Origin: Hymenopus coronatus
Lineage: Eukaryota; Arthropoda; Insecta; Mantodea; Hymenopodidae
NCBI GenBank assembly: GCA_030762935.1
Contig: CM060899.1
Span: 18,376,001 to 18,440,000 of the forward strand
DNA: 64,000 bases
Reading direction: 5' to 3'
Shown: positions 45,289 to 54,672 of the stretch, in pieces
Position numbering within the stretch: the first letter of the stretch is position 1
Layout of the letters: every line of letters begins with the position of its first letter
Made by a program: the position numbers and the translations under genes
The notes under the pieces: generated by a model
The model's input: only the letters and a program-made list of their open reading frames with translations
Databases searched by the model: none
What the model was told of the DNA's origin: nothing

Positions 45289-46118
45289 CAAATCAGATGT
45301 GTTCCATTCACATGACTTCCTCTACATCTCTTCAACAAATTATTGTTAAAAATATGATTTCTATTTATTGTTGCTCATCGAGAAAAATGAGCAGAAATAG
45401 TCTTATTACTTGCTTCCTAGTAAGCAGAAGCAAAATAAGGGAGTATCATAGGTTAAAGTGATAGCTGGTTGCTATGTGACTGATGTTCCTTTGTTTGTAT
45501 GGACGCGAGTTGACAAATACCTGTATGAAAGATGTATAAGTTTTTTAAAGCTGAAGCCAAAAATAAGAATATCTAAAAAAAACGATCAACTGCACTAAAA
45601 AAATGTGTTATGTCGTGATGTACATTTTTTGTGTAGAAAGTATTTGTCTGTCTCTTGCGGTTTACCAGTTAATCAAAATTCAATAAAAATCATCCACAAT
45701 AAACATGTCTCAAAGGCTATTCCCAGAAAATTCAAGATGTAAATTTTATTTGGGATGTAAATATTTGTAATATAGGATATATTAATCTAAATCGTTATAG
45801 CCAGTTTTTAATTAATCAAAATTTTCGAAAAAATTTCTACTTAATGGGTAGTTTAGGATAGGGGATTTTTGTCAAAATCTTCGTGTCGCATCCCTGGAAG
45901 CTACTAAACTTAAATACCAAATTTGGTAATTTAACAACTTTTAGTTTTTGATTTATCGTGTTCACGGATACACAAACATGGGCCTTTTTCTGAAAGTGTT
46001 TTTTTTTTTTTTTTTTTTTTGGTTACACGGGACCCTAAAACATATATTTCGAATTTTTGGTTGCAATAAAATACCTTCTGTATACACTATGCACATAGTA
46101 CGTATAGAGAAAGTAAAA
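45289..46118 (+). mobile_element. family H copy, nearly full length
   Basis: Starts AATCAGATGTGTTCCATTC, contains a poly-T run at 46000-46020, and ends with hairpin CTGTATACACTATGCAC and AGAGAAAGTAAAAA. GGTGAAATCTCGGTATCG is deleted. Confidence 0.88.
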
Positions 46119-46186
46119 ACATGTATTTCCGGTGAAATACAATACATTCGTTATACGTTGTGTACATATTACGTGTAGATAAAGTT
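46119..46186 (+). mobile_element. family H hairpin-end fragment
   Basis: TGTATTTCCGGTGAAATACAA, then a second, degraded hairpin end directly after the previous one. Confidence 0.75.
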
Positions 46187-46836
46187 GTTAGTTAATAATG
46201 CAGAGTTTTTTGTCTTCAAACCACAACGTTTTCATCAGATGTAGGTTAAGCAAGTGCTAATTCAAAAGATATATTAAAGAGTATCTAGAAGGAAGGATCA
46301 TAGTAAAACTGTTAAACACGAAAATGACAGTAATATTTAAACAGGCTGAAAGATGCAGCTGCGAGTTTTGCGCTGTTGGAAGTTAATTCAACGTTGTTAG
46401 CTGAAAATTTATAGATAGTGGAATGAAACGGCCCTTAGCATTGTGTGGAGAGGTATCCCATTGTTCTGGGAAGATAGCGGTTCCTTAGGGATACGGACAG
46501 ACCAGCGTATCCGTGTCCCGCTTGTTAACTTTAACTTCGTACAAACTTCCCCACAATTCGGCTCCTCAATCTCCCGGCCCTGCTTAGCCCTAAGCGCTAA
46601 TTTTGATATGTAAATGCAGAAGTGTTAAATGTTTCTCTGAAGTCAACAATAGCGATACTACATCTACTTTAAGCTACGATTTATGTTGCGCTACATTAAC
46701 GAAAGCAAATATTTCTACAGGATATTACAAAAGTGATGTACGGTCTTGCTTGTGCCACCCTTCGTGCCTGCAGGCAAGGTTAAGAAGCATTGAAGCAAGA
46801 TAGCCTCATCTATTTCATGTTTATTTGTACTACTAT
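46187..46836. other. non-repeat interval, no gene recognised
   Basis: No exon or repeat is supported. Confidence 0.35.
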
Positions 46837-46949
46837 CTGAACACGTACTATATACATAGTGTATAGAGAAGGTATTGTATTGCACCCAAAAATTAGATAC
46901 CGAGGTTTCATTGGAAATACATGTTTTGAGACCCCCTGAGTACAAAAAA
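46837..46949 (-). mobile_element. family H host copy, hairpin-end piece
   Basis: Hairpin and following 70 bp, stopping in an A-tract after CCCTGAGTAC. The same copy resumes at 47773. Confidence 0.82.
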
Positions 46950-47772
46950 AATCTTAAGTGATCCATTCACACGACTTTCTCTATATCTCTGCAACAAATT
47001 ATTGTTAATAAGCTTATCTTTTATTTATTTCATGCTAATCGAGAAAAATTAACAGAAATAGTCTTATTTCTTGCTTTATTGTAAGTAGAAGCGAACTAAA
47101 GGAGTAGCATAGGATAAAGGGAAAGCCAAAAGCTGGTTGCTATGTTACTGATGTTCCTTTGTTTGTATGGACAGGAGCTGAGAGAAAAGTATAAGTTTTT
47201 AAAAGCTGAAACCATGAAAAAGGAATATCTCAAAAGCGATCAACTCCACGAAAAAAAGTTATATAACATAAATTGTGTGTTTTAACGTGCTTTACATTTT
47301 TTGTGGGTTAAGTTTTTGCCCATCTCTTACGGTTTAGTAGTTATGCAAAATTCATCCAGAATAAAGTAGTCTTCAGAGGCTATTCCCAGAAAATTCAAAA
47401 TATACATTTTATTTTTCAGGTAAATATCTTAATCGAAATTGTTAGAGCCATTTTTTAGAAAATCAAAATTTTCGAAATAAGTTCCATATAAAGGGCAGTT
47501 TGGGGTGGGGGGATTTTTCTCAAAATCTTCATGTCGCATCCCTGGAAGATACTAAACTTAAATACTAAGTTTGGTATTTTACCGACTTTTCCTTATTGAG
47601 TTATCGTGTTCACAGACACACGGAAACACACTCATGGACCTTTTTCTGAAAATACTTTTTTTGGATACAGGGGATCCTAAAACATATATCTCCGGTGAAA
47701 TCGTGGTATCGAATTTTTTGGTGAAGTGCAATTCCTTCTCTATATACTATGTACATAGTACGTATAGAGAGA
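46950..47772 (+). mobile_element. family H copy nested in another
   Basis: Starts ATCTTAAGTGATCCATTCAC inside the host A-tract and ends AGAGAGAGTAAAAA. The host sequence GCACTTTTGAAAACAGGTCC follows at once. Confidence 0.9.
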
Positions 47773-48047
47773 GTAAAAAGCACTTTTGAAAACAGGTCCG
47801 TGTATTGCTTCTGTGGACACGATAACTCAAAAACGAAAAGTCGGTAAAAAACTAAACTTGTTATTTAAGTTAAGTATCTTCCAGGAATACGACGCAACGA
47901 TTTTGAGAAAAATCCCCCCACCGCAAACTACGTTTTACATGGAAAAAATTTTGAAAATTTTGATTTTCTCAAAAATGGATGTAAGGGTTTTAATTAAAAT
48001 ACCGTATATAAAAGATATTTCTATGTAAGAAATATGTATATATGTTT
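47773..48047 (-). mobile_element. family H host copy, middle piece
   Basis: Continues the copy begun at 46837 (GCACTTTTGAAAACAGGTCCG) to AATATGTATATATGTTT, where the Jockey-like LINE is inserted. Confidence 0.85.
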
Positions 48048-48075
48048 TCGTAAACTTCCACGGCCAATATTAAAA

Positions 48076-48190
48076 TTATCTTGGTCCAGAGTTTCCGGTG
48101 TAGACCGCGTCTTAAGGCTAAGATCTGCCGACGTTTCGCCCATCTTATGATAAGGCTTCCTCAGGGCTAACTGCGTCTGGTCCGGCTGGC
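48076..48190 (-). repeat. inverted repeat arm near LINE 3' end
   Basis: By eye, identical in reverse complement to 53186-53300 across all 115 positions; the match then breaks down (GCGC against GCGT). It lies in the 3' UTR, 28 bp before the 3' terminus. On the LINE sense strand it carries the hammerhead-like core CTGAGGA (48164-48158) and GAAACGTC (48137-48130). Confidence 0.92.
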
Positions 48191-48508
48191 GCACCAGTCC
48201 AGTCCAGTGTGATTGGCAGGCTGAGGGCAGCCCGAGGTGTGTTAGACGTGTCCCTGTTCTCAGAGAGAACTTAACCACGTTCTGACGAGATTGTGGGTTT
48301 TGTAGGATGGCGGGTGTGTATTGGGGTTGTGGAGTGACAGGAGGAGGCGAATATTGCTCCTCGACGGTTGCCTTGATGGTGCAACGGCCCTTGTGCACCG
48401 CTGGTGTGTTTTTATCAAAATGTTTCTTGAGGTTAAATTTTGAATCCAAGCAACTCTTGAAGGATAATAAGGAGCTTAGCCGTAGCAGCTGTTGGTGGTG
48501 CTCCTTCG

Positions 48509-51211
48509 TTACCGGGGATGCCCGCAAGCCATGCGGGGAAGCCGGTATCGCCTGAAGCGGCGGTTTGTGGGATCGTAATCCCCAAGAGACCTAACGAGGG
48601 CGCTCCGATGGAATGGTAACCCTTCGTTGAATGTTGTTGCCCGACGCCTAATCTCGTCCTCCAGGTATGGTAGACCAGAGGCTTCGTGCAGGAGTCTCGT
48701 TGGAAAGCCTCGAGGCACAGAATAGATAGCCCGGAGACACCTATTCTGTACCCGCTGAAGCAACAGCAGACTGGAGTCTGCCGCCATGCCCCAGATCTCA
48801 CAGGCGTAGATTAATAAGGGGATAATAAGAGCCCTCAAAAGGCGCAACTTAAGGGGAACCGTCATCGAGGACTTCAGCATCGGGTACAGTGAGGCCGCAG
48901 CCCCATTGCCCCGGCACCACAGCCCCCGGACATGCTCCCTAAAAGTGACGCCCTTGTCGAGCTTCACCCCCAAGTAGGTGATGGCGTTGGTCCATTGTAT
49001 CCTTCGTCTGAGGTACGTGAATGTGGGGAAGTTTGCGGGAAAGCGGCGCTTGGTGAAAAGAATAGCGTGGCTTTTCTCCGGATTTATGGACAATCGCCAA
49101 CGCTCGCACCACTCTTGGATGAGGCAGAGGTGTCTCTGGATAGGGTTGAAGGCTCTGCGTGGGTGTTTATTTGTACAGTATAACAGCACGTCATCAGCAT
49201 ACTGAGCTATGTTGACTTGCTGCACTGTTGGTAGGTCGGCCATGTAGACGCTAAAGAGCGTAGGGGAAAGTACAGAGCCTTCGGGGACTCCGCCTCTTAC
49301 TGGCCTAGGTGTTGATTTGTGTCCCGCAACTGAAACTACAAAAAATCTGTGTTTGAGATATGAGTGTAGTAGGTGTATGATGTGTGTCGGGAGCTCCAGT
49401 CGGATGAATTTGAGGAGCAGACCCGCGTGCCAGGTCGTAGAGAAGGCTTTCTCCACGTCCAGCGACACTGCCGCAGTGTAGGCTCTGTCCTGGAAGCCCA
49501 GGGCAGCGGCCTCCACCACTCTCAGTAGTTGCTGGGGTGTAGAATGCCCAGGGCGAAAACCAAATTGGTGATCTGGGATGGCATGAATGTCGCCCAAGAG
49601 AGGGGACAAGCGGGCTAGTATTAGCCTCTCGAAAACCTTCGAGAGAACTGATAGGAGACTGATGGATCGGTAATTGGATGGGTGTAACGGGTCTTTCCCC
49701 GGCTTCAAGATGCATATCACCCGGGCCTCCCTCCACTCGCGTGGAAAGTGGCACAAGGTGAGGCACATGTTGAAAACCTTGGTTAGAAAGAGTACCGCCT
49801 TGATGGGAAGGCATCGGAGCATGGCGGGGGTTAGTCCGTCAGGACCCGCTGCCTTTTTGGGGTTGAGGCGCCGGAGTGCGCCCTGGAGTTCACTGGGTCG
49901 GATGACGGGAAGTCGGTCCGCCTCGTCGGGGGGGCGCCGAAGGTATCGACGCACCTCCCGCCGAGCACGGTCCGAGAAGACTTCGTCCTGGGGGTCTTCT
50001 CGTGGCCTCATAGACCTTTCGAGGTAGTCAGCGAACACATCAGCTTTGGCTCGAGGTTCATAAGCCAGGCCTTGGGTGCCTTGGATTGGGGAGGTGATTT
50101 GACCTCCGCGGTGCCGGAGAGCTTTGGCAATCCTCCACACGTCGCCATCCTCGAGCCTCAAGCGGGTCATAGTCTCCTCCCACGCTCGCACCCTGTGCTC
50201 GCGTAGTCGGGTCCGGACCTCTCGGCGTAAACGCCTCAGGAGTGCTCGGTTATGTGGCGTGCGGTGACGCTGGTATAGTCTGCGGGCAGCCCAGGAACGG
50301 CGTACAAGCAGATGGAGTTCTAGGGGTAGGACATCTGTGTGTAGAGGAGTTGGGGTGTGAACAGTTAGGTTATGGGCAGTTCGCACCACGATGGAGGTAA
50401 AGGATTGGACCGCAGCCTCTAGGGATGGGATGTCTGTGATCCTAGGGTTCGGCGGGATGGAGTCGTTGAGGCAAACCCTGAGGCATTCCCAGTCAACGTC
50501 GCGGTTTTGAACCGAGACGTCGTAACTGGCAACCCGTGTGTTAACCTCAGCTAACACGGGATTATGATCGGAATGAAGTGCGTTGATCGATGTGAGAGAT
50601 GTATGAAAAGGGAATTGTTTGATGATCGCGAAGTCAATAACGGATGCCCGTCCTTGACCTCGTGGATGGTGTGTGGGTTGCCAGGGGCCCTCTACTCTGA
50701 GTTGAGGGTCCGCATCTATCATGCGTATGATGTCATTGCCTCGGGCGTCCGCCCGGGGGCCGCAATGCCAACGCGGATGTTTGGCATTGAAGTCCCCGGC
50801 CAGGATGACATTAGGATGAAGGGCTAGGATGGAAAGGTAATCGTTTAGTACGAACTGCCTATGGGGTGGATGGTATACAGACACCAGTAAAACTTCCGTA
50901 CCGCCTAGGTCAACACAGACAGCCGTGGCTTCCATGGTTTGAAGTGGGAGCTGGATGGGTTTGTGGACTACCCTGTTTCTCACGAAGATCGCTGTGCCAC
51001 CTCCTCGGCGGCCCACACGATCCACTCTGAGGCAGTTGTAGCCCGGAAGTCGGAAAGGGGTATCTGGACGGAGATGTGTTTCGCTGACTAGCACAAGGTC
51101 TAGGGCAAATGAGCCGGCGAAATGCTGGAGCTCACTCCCCTGACCGTTCAGGCCACACGCGTTCCAGAACGCGAATCGAAAAGAGGTACGAGACCTATTT
51201 CGACCCGCCAT
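48509..51211 (-). CDS. Jockey-like ORF2: endonuclease-reverse transcriptase
   Basis: Intact 900-codon frame for target-primed reverse transcription of the element. An AP-like endonuclease occupies residues 10-222, with a FWNACGLNG start, SETHL (Glu about 44), AGDFNAKHP (about 138-146), a VIDFAI block and SDHNPV (about 214-219). The reverse transcriptase follows: KKAAGPDGLTP (about 452-462), PSNYRSISLLSVLSKVFERL, QFGFRPGHSTPQQL, motif A SLDVEKAF (Asp about 585), EGSVLSP (about 644-650), and YADD (671-674). The arrangement and motifs are those of the Jockey clade. Two departures are a Ser where the second Asp of AFD normally stands (AFST) and Glu for Gln in the QGSVLSP block. No RNase H domain is seen. 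Its ATG overlaps the end of ORF1 by 17 nt. Confidence 0.93.
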   Translation of the reverse strand: MAGRNRSRTSFRFAFWNACGLNGQGSELQHFAGSFALDLVLVSETHLRPDTPFRLPGYNCLRVDRVGRRGGGTAIFVRNRVVHKPIQLPLQTMEATAVCVDLGGTEVLLVSVYHPPHRQFVLNDYLSILALHPNVILAGDFNAKHPRWHCGPRADARGNDIIRMIDADPQLRVEGPWQPTHHPRGQGRASVIDFAIIKQFPFHTSLTSINALHSDHNPVLAEVNTRVASYDVSVQNRDVDWECLRVCLNDSIPPNPRITDIPSLEAAVQSFTSIVVRTAHNLTVHTPTPLHTDVLPLELHLLVRRSWAARRLYQRHRTPHNRALLRRLRREVRTRLREHRVRAWEETMTRLRLEDGDVWRIAKALRHRGGQITSPIQGTQGLAYEPRAKADVFADYLERSMRPREDPQDEVFSDRARREVRRYLRRPPDEADRLPVIRPSELQGALRRLNPKKAAGPDGLTPAMLRCLPIKAVLFLTKVFNMCLTLCHFPREWREARVICILKPGKDPLHPSNYRSISLLSVLSKVFERLILARLSPLLGDIHAIPDHQFGFRPGHSTPQQLLRVVEAAALGFQDRAYTAAVSLDVEKAFSTTWHAGLLLKFIRLELPTHIIHLLHSYLKHRFFVVSVAGHKSTPRPVRGGVPEGSVLSPTLFSVYMADLPTVQQVNIAQYADDVLLYCTNKHPRRAFNPIQRHLCLIQEWCERWRLSINPEKSHAILFTKRRFPANFPTFTYLRRRIQWTNAITYLGVKLDKGVTFREHVRGLWCRGNGAAASLYPMLKSSMTVPLKLRLLRALIIPLLIYACEIWGMAADSSLLLLQRVQNRCLRAIYSVPRGFPTRLLHEASGLPYLEDEIRRRATTFNEGLPFHRSALVRSLGDYDPTNRRFRRYRLPRMACGHPR

Positions 51212-53018
51212 TCTGGGCGGTCTGGACGATCACGGTCAGGAGGGCAAGTCCCTCCATGGCGACAGCCATCTTTGCGGCTGGGTCTGTGGCATATAGGATT
51301 CTGACCAGCAGATCACAGATGCTCCGGCCGTGGTTCAGCAGTAGCTGCTGTATCCACGCCATCACATCCGACATCTGCAGGACAGGAGGAGTGGTGGGGG
51401 TTATGTTTCTGGGTGAGGGTGTAGGAGTGCTTCGGGGCGCCGGCACGCCGCCAGCCGCCTCCTGCCCCTGCTGACGCTCGGGTACGGGAGTGCCGTTCCC
51501 TTGCGCAGCCCTGGGGGAGAAGTTAGGCTGCCTGGCCGGCCAGCGCACCTTAGCTTGGGTGGGGGGCTTTTGTTTGGGTTTGGCTGGAGCTTCTTTGTTG
51601 CGTGGGGGTTGGTGGGTGTTATTACCATCCCGTGGCTTCGCAGGGCCACGCTCAGCCCTTTGCGCCGTAGTGGTGTTGGTGGCTATCCTTTGTTGCGCCG
51701 GCTGTCTTGCAGGAGGGGCAGGTGCAGATGTTGGCGCCTCTGGTCGCTGGTTGGCTACAGGTACTGTTCTTGTGACCTGCTGTAGTTCTGGCGGCGGTCT
51801 CCTGGCCGCTATGACAGCGATCCTCTTAGGACAGCCACCATAAGATGCAATATGTTCGCCACCACAATTTGCGCAAGTCGGCTTCGCGGTGGGAGATATC
51901 TTGCAGACCTCTTTAGGGTGGGCGCCTCCGCACCTTAAGCAGCGCAGGTTACGGAAGCAAAAGTGACTGGAGTGGTTAAACCCCAGGCACCGGTGACATT
52001 GAGGGGGCCCGCCAGAGCCCTTGGATGGTTCTATTTTGACCCTGAGGTAACAGATGGCGGTGACGCCATCTATCTTGGCCTCAGGGTCATTGGCCCGCTC
52101 CACTACTACGAGGAAGAGGGGGAGGGGAGATTTGGGACCTTGCCCATCTGGAGCGGACCTGGTGAGCTGCTTCACCAGTCTTGGGGTGATGCCCTGGCGG
52201 ATGAGGTCTGTCGAGATATCCTCCACCGAGGTGTCGACTGGTAGGCCACGAATGACCCTGCGGATGTCACGGGACTTATCCAGTTCAAAGGTAAAATGGG
52301 GAACACTTTTCCTCTTGAGGGCTTGCAGGATGAGATTATAATCCTCTATAATCTTCGCCTGGAAGACGTAGCGGTGCTTGTTCTTCCGAACCGTGCACTG
52401 ACTCGATAGGGATGGCATAACCTCCTTGAGGAAGCCTACCACCCCCTTAAAGTCGTCCACGATAATCGGTGGAACGTGCCTCCTCGACCCAGGATTCTGG
52501 GCGGGCCCAGAATCTCCGGGGCGGGATGTTGCCTGGGATTGGCCAGAGGGCACGCCCTCTGCAGCCAATCGGGTTTGCCTCTTCTCCTTCCTCGAGGCCA
52601 CTACTCGAAAATCGTCCTCTCCGTCTGTGGAGAGCCCGGAAGAGGACTCCTCATGATCTACCATCATGGAGGATGAGTGGTACGACAGGACCGAGGTCCT
52701 GCCGCTGCGATGTGAAATATTACTGCACACGCTGGCGCAGTCGTCGTCGGAGTCGTGCTCCGGAATTTGGCCTGCACGTGAAACTGGTTCGCGCGGGAGG
52801 CCCTCGTTGGTGACTTGCTTGGATGAGTCCAAACAGATAATCTTGCCTTTACCGCCTTGGCGTTCCTGGCTAGATCTCTTTTTGCCCTCTACAGTAGCAG
52901 GGCCACTGGAGGGCAGGGTGGCTGCACCAGTGCTGGTGCTTGCAACGGCCGTTGCTTCATCATAGGCAGGCCCGCTTGGGGCTTTGCCTTTGGATGGTTT
53001 TGTTTTGCTCCTGGTCAT
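51195..53018 (-). CDS. Jockey-like ORF1: gag-like nucleic-acid-binding protein
   Basis: Intact 607-codon frame. Residues 1-180 are low-complexity, Ser/Gly/Glu-rich. A conserved gag-like core spans about 185-330 and includes KSRDIRRVIRGLPVDTSVED (248-267), typical of the domain preceding the zinc knuckles in arthropod Jockey gag proteins. Three CCHC-type knuckles follow at about 341-396 (CHRCLGFNHSSHFC, CLRCGGAHPKEVC, CANCGGEHIASYGGC). A Pro/Ala/Gln-rich tail follows. It is inferred to bind element RNA in a ribonucleoprotein with ORF2. The ATG at 53018 is the first in frame after the 5' UTR. The stop TAG overlaps the ORF2 start, suggesting coupled reinitiation. Confidence 0.92.
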   Translation of the reverse strand: MTRSKTKPSKGKAPSGPAYDEATAVASTSTGAATLPSSGPATVEGKKRSSQERQGGKGKIICLDSSKQVTNEGLPREPVSRAGQIPEHDSDDDCASVCSNISHRSGRTSVLSYHSSSMMVDHEESSSGLSTDGEDDFRVVASRKEKRQTRLAAEGVPSGQSQATSRPGDSGPAQNPGSRRHVPPIIVDDFKGVVGFLKEVMPSLSSQCTVRKNKHRYVFQAKIIEDYNLILQALKRKSVPHFTFELDKSRDIRRVIRGLPVDTSVEDISTDLIRQGITPRLVKQLTRSAPDGQGPKSPLPLFLVVVERANDPEAKIDGVTAICYLRVKIEPSKGSGGPPQCHRCLGFNHSSHFCFRNLRCLRCGGAHPKEVCKISPTAKPTCANCGGEHIASYGGCPKRIAVIAARRPPPELQQVTRTVPVANQRPEAPTSAPAPPARQPAQQRIATNTTTAQRAERGPAKPRDGNNTHQPPRNKEAPAKPKQKPPTQAKVRWPARQPNFSPRAAQGNGTPVPERQQGQEAAGGVPAPRSTPTPSPRNITPTTPPVLQMSDVMAWIQQLLLNHGRSICDLLVRILYATDPAAKMAVAMEGLALLTVIVQTAQNGGSK

Positions 53019-53075
53019 TGGCGCACCATCTGGAGACCTCTGCTAAGAAAAGCATCCCACCTTGCGGCCAGCGAG

Positions 53076-53178
53076 CCAATAGGAATACAGAAAGCAGCGA
53101 CCCCAGCCATTGGCCAAACGATAACCAATGGCAACACAGGAGGGCGGTGCTTGGCATGTCCCAACTACAGTATAAAAG
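53076..53178 (+). promoter_or_regulatory. plus-strand CCAAT/TATA promoter-like block
   Basis: CCAAT at 53076-53080 and 53125-53129, and TATAAAAG at 53171-53178, all read on the plus strand. This is antisense to the LINE and directs transcription outward through the inverted-repeat arm into flanking DNA from about 53200. The spacing is like a pol II core promoter. Activity is inferred only. Confidence 0.45.
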
Positions 53179-53185
53179 AAGGTAC

Positions 53186-53300
53186 GCCAGCCGGACCAGA
53201 CGCAGTTAGCCCTGAGGAAGCCTTATCATAAGATGGGCGAAACGTCGGCAGATCTTAGCCTTAAGACGCGGTCTACACCGGAAACTCTGGACCAAGATAA
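53186..53300 (+). repeat. inverted repeat arm at LINE 5' end
   Basis: Partner of 48076-48190. On the plus strand it carries GCC-CTGAGGA (53209-53218) and GAAACGTC-GGC (53239-53249), the strand-separated core of a hammerhead-like fold. It reaches the exact 5' boundary of the LINE. Confidence 0.92.
53209..53249 (+). ncRNA. hammerhead-ribozyme-like core
   Basis: Short stem I GCC/GGC (53209-53211 with 53247-53249), CTGAGGA matching the CUGANGA box, a stem II region (GCC/GGC around a loop, 53220-53238), GAAA, and ACGT then C at the expected cleavage position. Stem III is only the self-complementary ACGT, as in hammerheads thought to act as dimers. An extra A before stem II weakens the match. The second copy is 48170-48127 on the minus strand. 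Confidence 0.4.
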
Positions 53301-53441
53301 AATATGTATATGTTTAGTTTTCCGGGAATAGCCTCAAAAGACCTCTTTATTCTGGGTGAATACATTTTTAATAACTGTTAAACCGTAAGAGGTAGACAAA
53401 AGCTTACTATACAAAAATGTAGATCAGGATAAAAGATCACG
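53301..53441 (-). mobile_element. family H host copy, last piece
   Basis: Third piece of the copy begun at 46837: TTTTCCGGGAATAGCCTC to AATGTAGATCAGGATAAAAG. It stops where the TTA microsatellite and SINE begin. Confidence 0.82.
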
Positions 53442-53442
53442 A

Positions 53443-53477
<35 letters not shown>

Positions 53478-53527
53478 TTTTTTTTTGTATTATTGGTACT
53501 CTTATTATTGTTATTATTATTATTGTT
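53442..53527 (+). repeat. (TTA)n microsatellite, interrupted
   Basis: Runs of TTA/ATT units with a T-run at 53474-53485. It lies immediately upstream of the SINE core. Confidence 0.9.
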
Positions 53528-53529
53528 GT

Positions 53530-53812
53530 CAGTTGTGGCGGCGCCGTGGTACATCCCAATCCCCACATGTGGGCTTTGTATTGGAAGAAGCGGCGTCTGA
53601 GTGGCTTTTCTCCGAGTCCTCTGGTTTTCCTCGCCACTCATTCCACCAATTGTTTCATCATCACATTTTCTATCATCCATTTCCTCACACTCAAGCCTTG
53701 CTTATTCCAGGTTCTTTATTTGGTGGTTTCGTACCCGACAGGCTTCTGACCCCTAGACATTGGCTTGTAACTTCTAGCGGGGTGTCTTCCTAAATTCGGG
53801 GACAATAAGCAA
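53530..53812 (+). mobile_element. SINE with conserved core
   Basis: GTGGCGGCGCCGTGGTACAT head, degraded, then core CTTTTCTCCGAGTCCTCTGG and a long body with TTTCATCATCACATTTTC. It is related to the copy at 38028; the B box is poorly preserved. Confidence 0.68.
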
Positions 53813-54504
53813 AAATCTGATGTGTTCCATTCACGTGACTTTCTCTACATCTCTGCAAAACTTTTAAAAAGCTTATACTTCTATTTACTTCATGCTAATC
53901 AAGAAAAATTATCAGAAATTAATAGTCTTATTACTGGCTTCCTTGTAAGTAGAAGGTAAATAAGGGAGTAGCATAGGTTAAAGTGATAGTCAAAAGCTGG
54001 CTGCTACGTGATTGAAGTTCCTTTGTTTGTAAGGACATGAGTTGACAAATTCCTGTATCAAAAAGGTATAAGTTTTTTAAAGTTAAAACCAAAAACGGAT
54101 ATCTCAAAAACGAACAATTCAACGAAAAAAAACTGTATAATATGAATTGTGTGTTTTAATGTGCTCTACATTTTTGGTGCGGTAAGTTTTTGTCTATCTC
54201 TTACGGTTTAGCAGTCGTGCAAAATTCCGTAAAATTCATCCAGAATGAAGTAGTATTCAGAGGTTATTCCCAGAAAATTCAAGATATATATTTTATTTGT
54301 CAGGTAAATATCTTTAATATACGATATTTTAATCAAAATCGTTAGAGTCAATTTTGAGAGACTCAAAACTATCAAAAAAAAAAAATCCATGTAAGGGCTA
54401 GCTGAGGGTGGGGGGATTTTCTTGAAAATCTTCGTGTCGCATGTTATCAAACCCAAATATCAAGTTTGGTTTTTAATGGACTTTTCGTTTTTGAGCTATG
54501 CTGT

Positions 54505-54556
<52 letters not shown>

Positions 54557-54672
54557 GGATATTTTTCTAAACATATTTTTTTGGATTCAACGGGGTCTCA
54601 AAACATGTATTTCCGGTGAAATCTCGGTATTGAATTTTTTGGTGCATTACAATGCCTTCTCTGTACACTATT
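53813..54672 (+). mobile_element. family H copy, hairpin truncated
   Basis: Starts AATCTGATGTGTTCCATTC. It has a (CA)n run of about 24 units at 54507-54556 and ends in the left hairpin arm (CTCTGTACACTAT). Confidence 0.88.

Larger units (their letters stand above)
48048..53300 (-). mobile_element. Jockey-like LINE, apparently full length
   Basis: About 5.25 kb on the minus strand. The 5' end is at 53300, then ORF1 (gag-like), ORF2 (endonuclease-RT), and a 3' end at 48048. It is flanked by an imperfect target-site duplication (48031-48047 AATATGTATATATGTTT against 53301-53315 AATATGTATATGTTT, differing by one TA). Both ORFs are intact, suggesting recent insertion. Unusually, 115-bp perfect inverted repeats occupy 53186-53300 and 48076-48190. 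It splits a family H copy. Confidence 0.88.

Noticed and set aside
48932..52965. Plus-strand frames of 75-124 codons opposite the Jockey-like ORFs
   Set aside because: Shadows of the GC-rich minus-strand coding sequence; no independent motif.
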